From: a virus
Virus record (IMG/VR): IMGVR_UViG_3300033552_000015
Span: 1 to 49,943 of that record
Strand: one strand, 5' to 3'
DNA length: 49,943 nt
Shown one piece after another: positions 17,001 through 24,725 of the stretch (position 1 is the stretch's first letter; each line of letters opens with the position of its first letter). The notes under the pieces are model-generated. The model was given only the letters and a program-made list of their open reading frames with translations, had not been told where the DNA came from and did not search any database. A program made the translations under genes and the position numbers.

Positions 17001-17272
17001 CGTTTTTTTAGATCATCTAATTTTACATCTTCAGCTAAAGCTTTTTCAAGCGCCATTGCTGGTGATGATAACTGATTAGAAAGCTGTATCAATTTTTCAT
17101 TGTATTCTGCTTTTCTAATCAAACGCCCCTTATGAAATGCCATATAAACAGCGTGTCCTTCTTCTTTAAATAAATCAAGTTCAACACCAGTGACCAAAGC
17201 AATTTCATTAATCCTTAGATATCGGTAAGAAAAATCTTCTATTTCCTTGAGTTTTACATCATCAATTAGCAT
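16997..17272 (-). CDS. Small packaging-operon protein, 91 aa
   Basis: A helical, charged protein (IEDFSYRYLRINEIALVTGV) that overlaps terS by four bases and the PLD-like gene by 11. The short INEIALVTGVELDLF segment could be a helix-turn-helix, so it might assist terminase in DNA recognition; that is inference. No Cys clusters or membrane segments. Confidence 0.6.
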   Translation of the reverse strand: MLIDDVKLKEIEDFSYRYLRINEIALVTGVELDLFKEEGHAVYMAFHKGRLIRKAEYNEKLIQLSNQLSSPAMALEKALAEDVKLDDLKKR

Positions 17273-17840
17273 TGATAGCCTCCTTTATCCATTTTATATT
17301 TTCATTGGCAAGCTCATCATCCCAAATAATTATCCCAACTTCAGTTCGTGGATTTCTAGTGTAATTAGCAGAAGTTAGCAAAGTGATTTTATGGGTATCA
17401 TTTTCTATAATTGTGATTTTTGCATGTAGTGCAGTAAATTTTAAATTCTCAAACATGGCAACCGCACTCTGATAAATCTCAGGCTTTCTGTTTCTCAAAC
17501 CATTATCAATGATTGTATAGAGATTTTTGATTTGTCCGGTTTCTTTCCAAACGTTAAAACGCCTAATGGCTTCTTCAGAAATTGACCAGGTACATAAGTA
17601 AACATTTGCTTCACCCGTTTGCTTAAGCAAGTATTCTAATATTTCTATGTTAGACCACGCCCCATCAGTTCTAAAGAATTTGCAAAAACCCTTTTTAAGT
17701 TGATTTATGCTTATTTCCAATTCTTTTTTGGAACGCCCATTTACAAAACTTCCCTTATATGGAAATTCTAATGAAGCTGATTTATTGATTTCATCTGCAG
17801 TATTATTTTTATTGATTTCTGATATACTAAAGAGACTCAT
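17262..17840 (-). CDS. Phospholipase-D-like protein, probable nuclease
   Basis: 192 aa with one HKD-type half-site: His139-x-Lys141 (LHAKITII), then Asn159 (TSANYT) and Glu167 (RTEVGI). Single-motif PLD proteins such as Nuc work as dimers and cut DNA or RNA. It lies in the packaging operon directly upstream of the terminase genes, so a role in processing DNA ends, or in degrading host or competitor nucleic acid, is plausible. The first ~45 residues are low in motif content. Overlaps at both ends (14 and 11 bases) indicate tight coupling. Confidence 0.75.
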   Translation of the reverse strand: MSLFSISEINKNNTADEINKSASLEFPYKGSFVNGRSKKELEISINQLKKGFCKFFRTDGAWSNIEILEYLLKQTGEANVYLCTWSISEEAIRRFNVWKETGQIKNLYTIIDNGLRNRKPEIYQSAVAMFENLKFTALHAKITIIENDTHKITLLTSANYTRNPRTEVGIIIWDDELANENIKWIKEAINAN

Positions 17841-18510
17841 TCGCCATCCTTTCTTTGATCAGTTTTAAACGATATTCTCGATCTTGCAGGCGTTTTGCAA
17901 CATCTGCCTGTTTTTTGGGTTCGGTTAAATTTTTAAGTTTAGTTCGATCCTTTGAAATATTAGGCTTTAAGTTATTAAGCTCTTTATAAAGTTGAGAGGT
18001 GGTAAGCTCTGATACATCTGTTTCAGTTACCTCTTTCTCAAGCTCTCTAATTCGGCCGTTATCTTTCCATTCATTAATAGCACTCCACGCATCGTAAACA
18101 TATTCCATATGTTTTATTAGCTGTAAACCAGCTTCTAATCGATGCTCCTGGTTATCCATTATCCTAATACTTTCATGGAGTTTTCTCGCCCTGGCATAAT
18201 GATCATTTTTATTTTTAATGATTTCTTGAATGGCTTCTGGAGCCGATTCATAATCAACACCGTATTTGCCCCCAATTTCTTTAGTGGTTGCAATTACATC
18301 AGGAATAGTGATTTGCTTAGGTTCTAAATTGGCAAGTTTGTTTAAATCCTCCAGAGCCAACAGAAGTTTTTTAAAGTGGAAGTTGGTAGATCCTGTTTTA
18401 AAAAGAGTTTGTAAAGTTTTGCTTTCCCCGTACTGCTCATATAGCAACCTGCCGTTATGATAGTTTTTTTCTTTAGAATTTAACCAATTAGTAATGGATG
18501 CAATTGCCAT
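17827..18510 (-). CDS. Conserved helical protein heading the packaging operon, 227 aa
   Basis: Start at ATG 18510 rather than the ATG at 18525: promoter P3 puts the former exactly 31 nt after its TGTCGTTTA element. The protein is largely alpha-helical and highly charged, with a C-terminal coiled-coil-like stretch (DVAKRLQDREYRLKLIKE). No enzyme motif is visible. It overlaps the PLD-like gene by 14 bases. It might be a packaging accessory or scaffold-like factor; unknown. Confidence 0.65.
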   Translation of the reverse strand: MAIASITNWLNSKEKNYHNGRLLYEQYGESKTLQTLFKTGSTNFHFKKLLLALEDLNKLANLEPKQITIPDVIATTKEIGGKYGVDYESAPEAIQEIIKNKNDHYARARKLHESIRIMDNQEHRLEAGLQLIKHMEYVYDAWSAINEWKDNGRIRELEKEVTETDVSELTTSQLYKELNNLKPNISKDRTKLKNLTEPKKQADVAKRLQDREYRLKLIKERMANESL

Positions 18511-18514
18511 AATG

Positions 18515-18550
18515 CAATGATGCAAAAAGGAAATTGCCCGTTAAACGACA
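18515..18550 (-). promoter_or_regulatory. Late promoter P3
   Basis: TGTCGTTTA at 18550-18542 follows the stop codon of the 82-aa gene directly. It has a 19-nt spacer, CATCATTG as -7 box, and the ATG (18510) 31 nt after the motif. It would drive the terminase operon down to 14939. Confidence 0.6.
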
Positions 18551-18799
18551 TTAAAAAACCGAATCATTTAAAAGCCAATATGCTTTTAAATTATGCTCAT
18601 TAATTTTTTGAGGCAAAGCCATTTGAGTAAGTAAAGCATTTAGCTTTTCAGTATCATTAAATAAGTTTGGGAACTTTTTATTGAGTTTAATAGATAACTG
18701 AATAGTGGTGAGTATATGAGCCGAATTTGTCCAATCATCACCAGGAGAAAAAACTTCCTCAATGCGTTGGATAAGTTGTATGTCTGATAACTGGGTCAT
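18551..18799 (-). CDS. Small protein between the nested repeat and P3, 82 aa
   Basis: ATG at 18797-18799. An in-frame GTG at 18826 lies inside the structured repeat and is less likely. A helical protein, TQLSDIQLIQRIEEV to LKAYWLLNDSVF. It is transcribed separately from the head operon, which ends at the 18942-18971 terminator. Function unknown; proximity to the terminase genes suggests a packaging or regulatory role. Confidence 0.55.
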   Translation of the reverse strand: MTQLSDIQLIQRIEEVFSPGDDWTNSAHILTTIQLSIKLNKKFPNLFNDTEKLNALLTQMALPQKINEHNLKAYWLLNDSVF

Positions 18800-18812
18800 A
18801 TAAGCAAGGGAT

Positions 18813-18928
18813 TGCTCACAAGACACGTAATGCCTGCATCGGCCTTATTTGCATAGCTTATTCGACCGGCCCCTTGCTATGAGATAAGTCACAGCTGGGC
18901 AAGCATTACATATTTTATCTTGTGAGCA
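18813..18928. repeat. Nested imperfect inverted repeat, 116 bp, in a non-coding gap
   Basis: Outer arms TGCTCACAAGA (18813-18823) and TCTTGTGAGCA (18918-18928); next GTAATGC (18827-18833) and GCATTAC (18903-18909); inner CATAGC (18852-18857) and GCTATG (18876-18881), extended by CTTAT/ATAAG. All arms are collinear, so either strand folds into one long hairpin. It lies between a terminator and an 82-aa gene, upstream of the terminase operon. Candidates: packaging (pac/cos) site, structured 5' leader, or a small non-autonomous element. Confidence 0.75.
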
Positions 18929-18941
18929 TTGCAAACATACA

Positions 18942-18971
18942 AAAAAACCCAGCCTACACGAGACCGGGTTT
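18942..18971 (-). terminator. Intrinsic terminator of the head operon
   Basis: On the minus strand AAACCC and GGGTTT close a stem-loop with a partly paired loop, followed by a run of seven T residues. It lies 23 bases after the stop of the 66-aa gene, the last gene of the P4 operon. Confidence 0.7.
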
Positions 18972-18994
18972 AAACAAAAACAAAAAATCAAATC

Positions 18995-19195
18995 TTAAGG
19001 TTTTTCTACAGAAGCATTACTTTTCTTTCTTTTCACTAGAAAAGGCATCTCTAGTGCAAAGTAAGCATCAGCTTCGGGCAAAGTCATTTCTGCAAAATCA
19101 ACGGTACCAAAACCGTTAATTTCATAATTGCCAACTTCAAGCCCCTTTAACTGGTAATGCTCCTCAACTTCTGGTAATAATGTTTTCTTAGCCAT
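18995..19195 (-). CDS. Small structural-operon protein, 66 aa
   Basis: Begins MAKKTLLPEVEEHYQLKGLE and ends with a basic KRKKSNASVEKP tail; the middle (TVDFAEMTLPEADAYFALEM) is acidic. It is the last gene of the capsid operon, ten bases after the tail-tube-like gene and before the terminator. Small genes in this position after a tube or capsid gene are common in Bacteroidetes prophages. Role unknown. Confidence 0.6.
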   Translation of the reverse strand: MAKKTLLPEVEEHYQLKGLEVGNYEINGFGTVDFAEMTLPEADAYFALEMPFLVKRKKSNASVEKP

Positions 19196-19205
19196 AGTTT
19201 AAATT

Positions 19206-19751
19206 TTAAACTGCTGGCACCAATAAGGTATCAATAGTTAAGTGATAAATTGGTGCTGATGTTGCGCCTGCGGCTTTAAACATCAACATTGTTTTACGTC
19301 CATCAGCATTTTTCTTACCTGATGTTTCAGAATCAGTTTCCAAAAATGCAGGATCATTTAAAGATCCAACAATTCTTACCTTTCTGTTTTTTTCTAAAAC
19401 TGCAAATATCATCTGGCGATTTGAAGAAGCTGCTTTAAAGCCTAAGAAAGCTGCTTCACTACCGGGGAATGAAATCTCAATAGAGTTTTCACGAGATTTG
19501 CCATCTCTAGGGCCTACCATTTCTGATTTTACTTCTCCTTCTTCCAAAGTGCAATAAATCTCTTTAAAGGATTTACCACTTTTCATCAAAATTGGAGCTG
19601 CGAATAAAACCAATGATTCAAAGGTTGTGGCAGTTTCAGGATCAGCTAATGTTGGGAATGTTGCTACATCCTCAGCAAAAGCAAAAAGAACACGAGAAAC
19701 GCCCCCTGGGTTGTAACGGCCTTGAGGCCATGTTATATTTGCTGCATTCAT
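19206..19751 (-). CDS. Putative tail tube or other major virion protein, 181 aa
   Basis: A beta-rich protein without signal or membrane segment. It resembles a type of Bacteroidetes prophage protein with the pattern 'EIY' then 'DGKS..NSIEISFPG' then 'GFKAASSNRQMIF' then 'VGSLNDPAF' (here about residues 64-134), found among virion genes. Size and fold would suit a major tail (tube) protein, or a head decoration protein as it lies behind the capsid gene. Which of these is correct cannot be told from sequence alone. Confidence 0.55.
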   Translation of the reverse strand: MNAANITWPQGRYNPGGVSRVLFAFAEDVATFPTLADPETATTFESLVLFAAPILMKSGKSFKEIYCTLEEGEVKSEMVGPRDGKSRENSIEISFPGSEAAFLGFKAASSNRQMIFAVLEKNRKVRIVGSLNDPAFLETDSETSGKKNADGRKTMLMFKAAGATSAPIYHLTIDTLLVPAV

Positions 19752-19796
19752 TTTTTTAAGTATTATATCTGCGTTAGCAGATGGTGATTAATTTAA

Positions 19797-20252
19797 TTAA
19801 AGAGGTAAAATAGCCCCCGAACCTTTTGTAATCATTTCTTTTAGCAAGGTTTCGTCTTTTGCTAAATCTTCGGCAGAATACTCACCGTTAACGGTTTGAA
19901 ACTTATTACCAACAATTTGGTAATCCTTTTTATCTACAGTTACCTGAAGATTAGGATTGCCTCTATTCTCTTCAGCTTTGTTAAGCTTAGCGCTCAATTC
20001 AGCAACTATTTCATTAGAAGCCTCTAGTTCTTCATTAGCTGTTGCTAACTCTGCATTTACAGTTTCTAATTTTTCTTCCCTTGCTAATACTTCAGCATTT
20101 AAGCGGTCAATCAGCGTTTGTTTTTCTGATTCAGTAGCCTCATAAACCTTTAAAGTTTCAATAGCTTGTGATGCCACAGATTGTACAGCTTCTAACGTTA
20201 TTGCTTTCTCAAAAGCCGCCATTATTGCTGTTACTAATATTATTTTCGACAT
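19797..20252 (-). CDS. Coiled-coil head-operon protein, 151 aa
   Basis: Residues about 35-97 form a long alanine- and glutamate-rich coiled coil (TVNAELATANEELEASNEIV). The C-terminal 45 residues form a compact module with TVDKKDYQIVGNKFQTVNGEY and a hydrophobic end (SGAILPL). It follows the capsid gene by 58 bases. The helical region resembles the scaffold part of the protease fusion upstream, so it could be a second scaffold, a decoration protein or a head-completion protein. Confidence 0.6.
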   Translation of the reverse strand: MSKIILVTAIMAAFEKAITLEAVQSVASQAIETLKVYEATESEKQTLIDRLNAEVLAREEKLETVNAELATANEELEASNEIVAELSAKLNKAEENRGNPNLQVTVDKKDYQIVGNKFQTVNGEYSAEDLAKDETLLKEMITKGSGAILPL

Positions 20253-20310
20253 GATATTATTATTAATGCTCCTATCAATTAAGATAGGAGCGGGTTTTAA
20301 ATTTGATTAA

Positions 20311-21447
20311 TTAAACAAGGTCAACATCATTTTGGTAGATGTATTCTGGAATCCAGAAACCAACACCTTTCATAAAATCTGTATAGAATTTTATGCTTCT
20401 GTCAACCTTTTCTACTTCAAAAACATTTTGGTTTTCCGGAGCTTTTAAACCGCACTCACGGTTCCAGGCTGGTGTTGCCCAAATCTTAGTAGAGGTGGCA
20501 TGAGAGTTTAATCCAACAATCTTAACATCAGTGTCAACAACAGTAACTAAGTCGGTTTGAGCATAATTCATGTTGTACTTAATACGCATGCCTTCTTTAA
20601 ACTTTCTCATTAAAGCCTTACTCATGTTCCACTGATCTATTTCCTCAAACAAACTCTCATTTGCTGATTGACCTAACTTGGTCATATCTTCCATGTACTT
20701 AACAAACAAAAGAGGGTCTGTTGGTACAGCGCCCATGGTTAAGGTTAAAGTTTTACCCGCAGCGTGATTATCATTCAATTGCTTTCTAATTCCTAGAATG
20801 TTAGTTCCAGCTACAGTTGCAGTACCTGGTGTAATTATTCCGGGTACGCCTCCCCAAATTTCAAACTTTTCAAAATCTGCAATTGCTTGTTCCATCAATT
20901 GCATACCATGCCATTTAGCAAATGGCCATTGGGTTCTGTCTAAATTGTTATCAGTTAAAAAGCCTAACCAAGTTTCATATAAATCATCAGGCGTTTCTAA
21001 TGAATCTATTTTTAAGCGATAAAGCTGAATTTTTTGAGGCTTAAAAGTAACGCCGCCAATTGGGGTAAATCCTTTTTGAAAACGTTGTAAAACTCTAGAG
21101 TATTCAGAGCTAACTTTTTCTAAAATGGTTTGTGTAGTTACGCGTCTTTTAAAAATTGCCTCAGTCTCGGCTTTCATTCTAAGTTTAGCAATAATGTCTG
21201 TTGGCTTCTGCCCCTGGTTACGGTACAAGGCGCCCCATTCTGTTACTACATCAGTTGCGGTGATGGTCATCAACGTTGCTTTTAAATCTCCCTTTGGGAT
21301 TAAGGTGAAAGAGGCAAATGCAGTACCTACGGGCATAGCTAATTCAGGTGCGCCCCAAGCGGTTGCCATAAATGCACCAAAGGTAAATGCTAAAACAACC
21401 AATAAGACTGTTTTTAGGGTAAGGTTTAAGAGTTTTAAGGGTTTCAT
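20311..21447 (-). CDS. Major capsid protein (putative) with an N-terminal hydrophobic segment
   Basis: 378 aa, directly after the protease-scaffold gene, the classic place of the major capsid gene. The body (from about residue 50) is soluble and capsid-like in size, with TRQWPFAKWHGMQLMEQAI-type helices and a C-terminal VGFWIPEYIYQNDVDLV. Residues about 8-32 are strongly hydrophobic (TVLLVVLAFTFGAFMATAW), like a signal anchor, which is odd for a cytoplasmic capsid protein. Protease trimming of this N-terminus during head maturation is one explanation. Alternative: a different, abundant head protein. Confidence 0.7.
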   Translation of the reverse strand: MKPLKLLNLTLKTVLLVVLAFTFGAFMATAWGAPELAMPVGTAFASFTLIPKGDLKATLMTITATDVVTEWGALYRNQGQKPTDIIAKLRMKAETEAIFKRRVTTQTILEKVSSEYSRVLQRFQKGFTPIGGVTFKPQKIQLYRLKIDSLETPDDLYETWLGFLTDNNLDRTQWPFAKWHGMQLMEQAIADFEKFEIWGGVPGIITPGTATVAGTNILGIRKQLNDNHAAGKTLTLTMGAVPTDPLLFVKYMEDMTKLGQSANESLFEEIDQWNMSKALMRKFKEGMRIKYNMNYAQTDLVTVVDTDVKIVGLNSHATSTKIWATPAWNRECGLKAPENQNVFEVEKVDRSIKFYTDFMKGVGFWIPEYIYQNDVDLV

Positions 21448-21489
21448 TGTGTATTAAAATTTAAAGGTTAATTTTTAGGATTTAAGGAT

Positions 21490-22860
21490 TTAAGAGTTTA
21501 AAGTTTTGTCAGCAGCTCTATTATGGGCCAAGCCTGCAAGAATAGTGGCTGTATCTTCCGCATCTCCTGGAGGCGTGTCTTCGCCAGGCTTTAGAGTGTG
21601 TATTGAACCAGCGTTTTTACCAAAAGCTTCAACTTTTGCCGACAAATCAGCAATTGTAGTTGCGTTAGTTGCAATCGCAGCATTAGCAGTAGCTAATGCA
21701 GTTTCTGCAGTAGTTTTTGCAGTGGTTAATTCTACAATAGATGCATTTGCAGCAGCTAAATCTGTGGTTACCTGTGCAGCTTCAGTAATAAAACTTTCTT
21801 CTACCAGGGTTACTTTGGTAATTCCCGCTTCAGTTAGATCTGCGTTAGCTAAATCTATTTTCTCTGTTGTTGGAGCATCAACCCCAACTAGAGCAGTTAA
21901 ATTTTCAAATTTCATATTATTCGGATTGTTGATTGGTGACGATGGTGTTGCTTTTATAATTTGCCCCTTCTGTAGTGAGGAAACTAATTCTTGAAAGGAT
22001 AGAATTCCATCAATTAAGCCTATTTCTAAAGATTCTTGAGCGGTGAAAACTTTGCCAGTATTCCAGCTGTCGTTTTTTAATTTGCCCGCTCGGTTTTCTG
22101 CAAATGCTTCTCTGAATGATAATGCCAAATTGGCGATATCCTCTTTTATGAGGGTATCATCATTTTTTTCAAATATGTCTCGGTAGCCTTTATTTTTATC
22201 CTTACTTACATCCGGATAAACAGTTTTAATTTTTATACCGGCTTTTTCATAGTAGCCATCAAAATTGGCTAGGGTGGTGTAAGCGCCAATACTTCCAAAA
22301 CCACAATGTTTATCGGCACAGTAAATTAAATCATGGCCACTAGCAACCCAAGCTCCAGCGCTGTAAGCTCCGCCAGAGATAAAAGCAACCGTAGGTTTTT
22401 GAATAGATTTTATAAAATCCGCGTATTGTGGAGTTCCATCAGCTTGCCCACCAGGAGAATCAATCCAGTTGATTACGGCTACAATGTTTGGATGATTGGC
22501 AAGCTCAGCAGCCCAACCGGTTCTTTTAATAATACCAGGTTCGCCACAACCGCCGTTATATTTCATTACCGGACCGATAAATGGAACAACTCCCACACTT
22601 CCGGGGGTTATTAATGAGGTATTGATATGCAATCCTTTTTCCCTGGTGTAATACCAAACATTTACTCTTTTACCAGAAGCATCAATTATGTAAGGATCTT
22701 CTGTTTCTCCGCTTCCTGTTAAAGTTTCATTGCCATTAAGTTGAGGATTAAAGTTAGCACCTGTTAAAATCGAAGTTACTAATGGCAGATAGGATTCAGC
22801 GGCTTCCTGGCTGATAAGCCAAGCGCCTCTTAATATTGCCGATAGGGTATGATTAAACAT
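21490..22860 (-). CDS. Head maturation protease (S49/SppA-like) fused to a scaffold domain
   Basis: 456 aa. Residues about 85-300 form an S49/ClpP-like fold: WIDSPGGQADG (132-142), then the nucleophile Ser167 in SGGAYSAGAW, and a downstream Lys-rich region. Residues about 340-415 are an Ala/Thr-rich coiled coil (TTDLAAANASIVELTTAKTT), typical of an internal scaffold. This is the lambda C/Nu3 plan, where protease and scaffold share a gene. An in-frame ATG at residue 316 (21913-21915) could start a separate scaffold protein. Promoter P4 fixes the start at 22860. The capsid gene follows. Confidence 0.85.
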   Translation of the reverse strand: MFNHTLSAILRGAWLISQEAAESYLPLVTSILTGANFNPQLNGNETLTGSGETEDPYIIDASGKRVNVWYYTREKGLHINTSLITPGSVGVVPFIGPVMKYNGGCGEPGIIKRTGWAAELANHPNIVAVINWIDSPGGQADGTPQYADFIKSIQKPTVAFISGGAYSAGAWVASGHDLIYCADKHCGFGSIGAYTTLANFDGYYEKAGIKIKTVYPDVSKDKNKGYRDIFEKNDDTLIKEDIANLALSFREAFAENRAGKLKNDSWNTGKVFTAQESLEIGLIDGILSFQELVSSLQKGQIIKATPSSPINNPNNMKFENLTALVGVDAPTTEKIDLANADLTEAGITKVTLVEESFITEAAQVTTDLAAANASIVELTTAKTTAETALATANAAIATNATTIADLSAKVEAFGKNAGSIHTLKPGEDTPPGDAEDTATILAGLAHNRAADKTLNS

Positions 22861-22864
22861 ATCC

Positions 22865-22900
22865 CAAAGGTGCGCTTAGCATCCAAACGCATAAACGACA
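22865..22900 (-). promoter_or_regulatory. Late promoter P4
   Basis: TGTCGTTTA at 22900-22892 on the minus strand, 19-nt spacer, CACCTTTG as -7 box (good TTTG half), ATG at 22860 exactly 31 nt after the motif. It starts the protease, capsid and tube operon. It lies in the 45-base gap after the 157-aa gene. Confidence 0.6.
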
Positions 22901-22905
22901 TGTTT

Positions 22906-23379
22906 TTACAGATACTTTGGCGCTCTAAAAACGGACCGACCAGCAAATTTAAAGTTGTAACCTTTGGCATCGCTTCTTTGTCCGCCAGAGTCAAAGTCAG
23001 CGCTAAATTCTAAAGGTTCTAGTGGGTAACCAACTAATTTTTTTAAACTTCTATCATTAACAATCACAAAAAACTTCTTTACCTGCTCCATTTCAGCAAT
23101 TAGCGTTTTCAATTCGTGTGAATCCCCTGGCATAAAGCCTGTAATTAACTGCTCGAAAACGTCTCCCTGCTCACTATCCTTTACAGTTTCTCTAAATCGT
23201 AAGCTTTCATGTGTTGCGTAGCCATTAAGCCATGTTTTACCAGTAAATAAAGTTAAAGCTGTGATTAAAGCATTATTAATTACCTGAGGGAAGGTTATAA
23301 CCTGGAATGCGGGAACAAATTGAAAACTACTTAGGCCACCTAAGTTTTGTTTTGGATTTGCAGGAAAATTAGTGATCAT
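22906..23379 (-). CDS. Conserved virion-type protein, 157 aa
   Basis: A soluble beta-rich protein with PLEPLEFSADFDSGGQRSD (about residues 118-136) near its C-terminus. This pattern occurs in a recurring Bacteroidetes prophage protein found among structural genes; its role is not known to me. It lies between the putative regulator and P4, so it may be transcribed with the regulator rather than from P4. Possible minor head or tail component. Confidence 0.6.
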   Translation of the reverse strand: MITNFPANPKQNLGGLSSFQFVPAFQVITFPQVINNALITALTLFTGKTWLNGYATHESLRFRETVKDSEQGDVFEQLITGFMPGDSHELKTLIAEMEQVKKFFVIVNDRSLKKLVGYPLEPLEFSADFDSGGQRSDAKGYNFKFAGRSVFRAPKYL

Positions 23380-23456
23380 AATTTTAGATTAATTTTGATA
23401 AACTTTATGTTTTTTATTCATTTTTTACATTACCGACAATTTCGTGAGTAATTATT

Positions 23457-23924
23457 TCACGCTGATTTACAAAGCTTTACCGTTTTATTTTTACGCTCCC
23501 AAATCTTTTCCATGGTTTTGTAGCCCAACTCATCCTCACTGATCTGATATTTTTCCCTAAACAAAAGCAGGTTTTTTCTAATGTCTCCTTTTGCACCAGT
23601 ATTGTTTTCATTGATGCGCTCAATCATCCTTTCAACAAATTCTTCATACAGGTAATTGTTAAACCGGTATTGGTGGCGTTCGCTAATGATAAATCCCATG
23701 TTTCGCTCATAATGCTCGGGGATAGCAATTTTTAATTTTACCGTGTTGGGGATGCTATAATTGTGAGGTAAATCTTCCTGTTCTTTTTTATGCCGTAAAG
23801 AGTTGATGAGGAATATCCCGAACCTGTTTTTTTCGGTAAGAACAAAATGAGGGTCTATTTTTACATAGTGAGCCATGTATTTTAGCATAGCTTTTTTTAC
23901 TGAAATGTTGTAACTCAAAAGCAT
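23457..23924 (-). CDS. Putative transcription regulator, candidate late-gene activator, 155 aa
   Basis: A basic protein with an N-terminal helical part, a middle NTVKLKIAIPEHYERN strand region, and a C-terminal LLLFREKYQISEDELGYKTM segment with the spacing of a helix-turn-helix. Proteins of this general make-up are common regulators on Bacteroidetes mobile elements. Its promoter region carries a repressor-type operator at 23964-23983, identical in arms and spacing to one in the lysis-lysogeny switch. It lies just before the late genes, so it is the best candidate for an activator of the TGTCGTTTA promoters. That last step is inference. Confidence 0.55.
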   Translation of the reverse strand: MLLSYNISVKKAMLKYMAHYVKIDPHFVLTEKNRFGIFLINSLRHKKEQEDLPHNYSIPNTVKLKIAIPEHYERNMGFIISERHQYRFNNYLYEEFVERMIERINENNTGAKGDIRKNLLLFREKYQISEDELGYKTMEKIWERKNKTVKLCKSA

Positions 23925-23963
23925 AGAACGATTTTCTTTAAAGATAAATATTCCTATGCAAAA

Positions 23964-23983
23964 GTGATAAATTTATTTATCAC
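23964..23983. promoter_or_regulatory. Operator GTGATAAAT-N2-ATTTATCAC upstream of the putative regulator gene
   Basis: A perfect 9-bp inverted repeat with a 2-bp centre, identical in arms and spacing to the operator at 33247-33266. A further half-site follows (TTTATCAC to 23993). It is 40 bases upstream of the 155-aa gene start. This suggests direct control by the phage repressor. Confidence 0.75.
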
Positions 23984-24032
23984 TTTTTATCACTTTAAAG
24001 CAGCTTGCTTTTACATGCAATTTTTCAATAAC

Positions 24033-24253
24033 TTATTAACTCGTTAATTTCTGCATTTCTGTAAAGTGAGGCCGTATTTACTAACTCATCAATCATTAAC
24101 CATTCTGAACCATCTTATTAACCCGTTTTATGGTTAATAAACTTTATTAACTTTCTTATATAGTTAATAAAATTAAATTAACTTATTAACTTGTAAACCT
24201 TTAACAATCAGCCTTTCATATTAGAATTTAATAAGCAGTTAACAAGTTAATAA
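24033..24253. repeat. GTTAATAA/TTATTAAC repeat cluster, possible replication origin
   Basis: Seven copies of TTATTAAC or its complement: 24033, 24115, 24133, 24144, 24163, 24183 and 24246 (start positions, both orientations). Two form the perfect palindrome GTTAATAAACTTTATTAAC at 24133-24151. The surrounding 23925-24367 gap (443 bases) is extremely AT-rich and has no credible gene. Iteron-like repeats beside AT-rich DNA suggest an origin, or else a site bound by a regulator. Confidence 0.5.
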
Positions 24254-24367
24254 AATTGGCACAATTTTAAAATATAACAAAGGGTTAAAGGGAAGGCAAA
24301 AAAGCGGTTTGCCTGAAAAGAAATAATTAGGCTGACCTACCGGGCATTTTGTTTATTAACCAATTCT

Positions 24368-24655
24368 ATGATGGGAAAGAATGAAGAAGATTTAATTAGC
24401 GATTTATTCCCTTATACCAGGGCAGAAATAAAGCATTTAATAAGCGCTTTGAAAGATGATGATCTGAGTTATGTTGATTTAATCAGTCTCTACCAGGAGT
24501 TGGATTTGTTACACCCACGGGTAAAGTTTAAGAGCTGTTTTAAGGGTTACTTTTCTATAATGGAACAATTACGCCTGGATAAAAATTTAAAAGGAACTAA
24601 AGCGGCAAGTTTATTTATGGCCACAGCATTAAGGTTGTATTTACATGCTTTATAA
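24368..24655 (+). CDS. Small plus-strand protein of unknown function, 95 aa
   Basis: Begins with two Met codons (24368 and 24371). A helical, charged protein, EEDLISDLFPYTRAEIKHL to ATALRLYLHAL. It lies right after the repeat-rich gap and ends before a terminator shared with the converging gene. Its proximity to the possible origin could mean a replication or regulatory role, but no motif shows one. Confidence 0.55.
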   Translation: MMGKNEEDLISDLFPYTRAEIKHLISALKDDDLSYVDLISLYQELDLLHPRVKFKSCFKGYFSIMEQLRLDKNLKGTKAASLFMATALRLYLHAL

Positions 24656-24678
24656 GTGCCTGAGCATTGGATAAAAAA

Positions 24679-24706
24679 AATATCCTGACCGATTGGCCAG
24701 GATATT
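24679..24706 (-). terminator. Intrinsic terminator between convergent genes
   Basis: Arms AATATCCTG and CAGGATATT (9 bp, perfect). On the minus strand eight T residues follow, so it ends the zinc-ribbon gene. The plus-strand gene stops 23 bases before it. Confidence 0.85.
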
Positions 24707-24725
24707 AAAAGCTGCGAGCTTTAAA

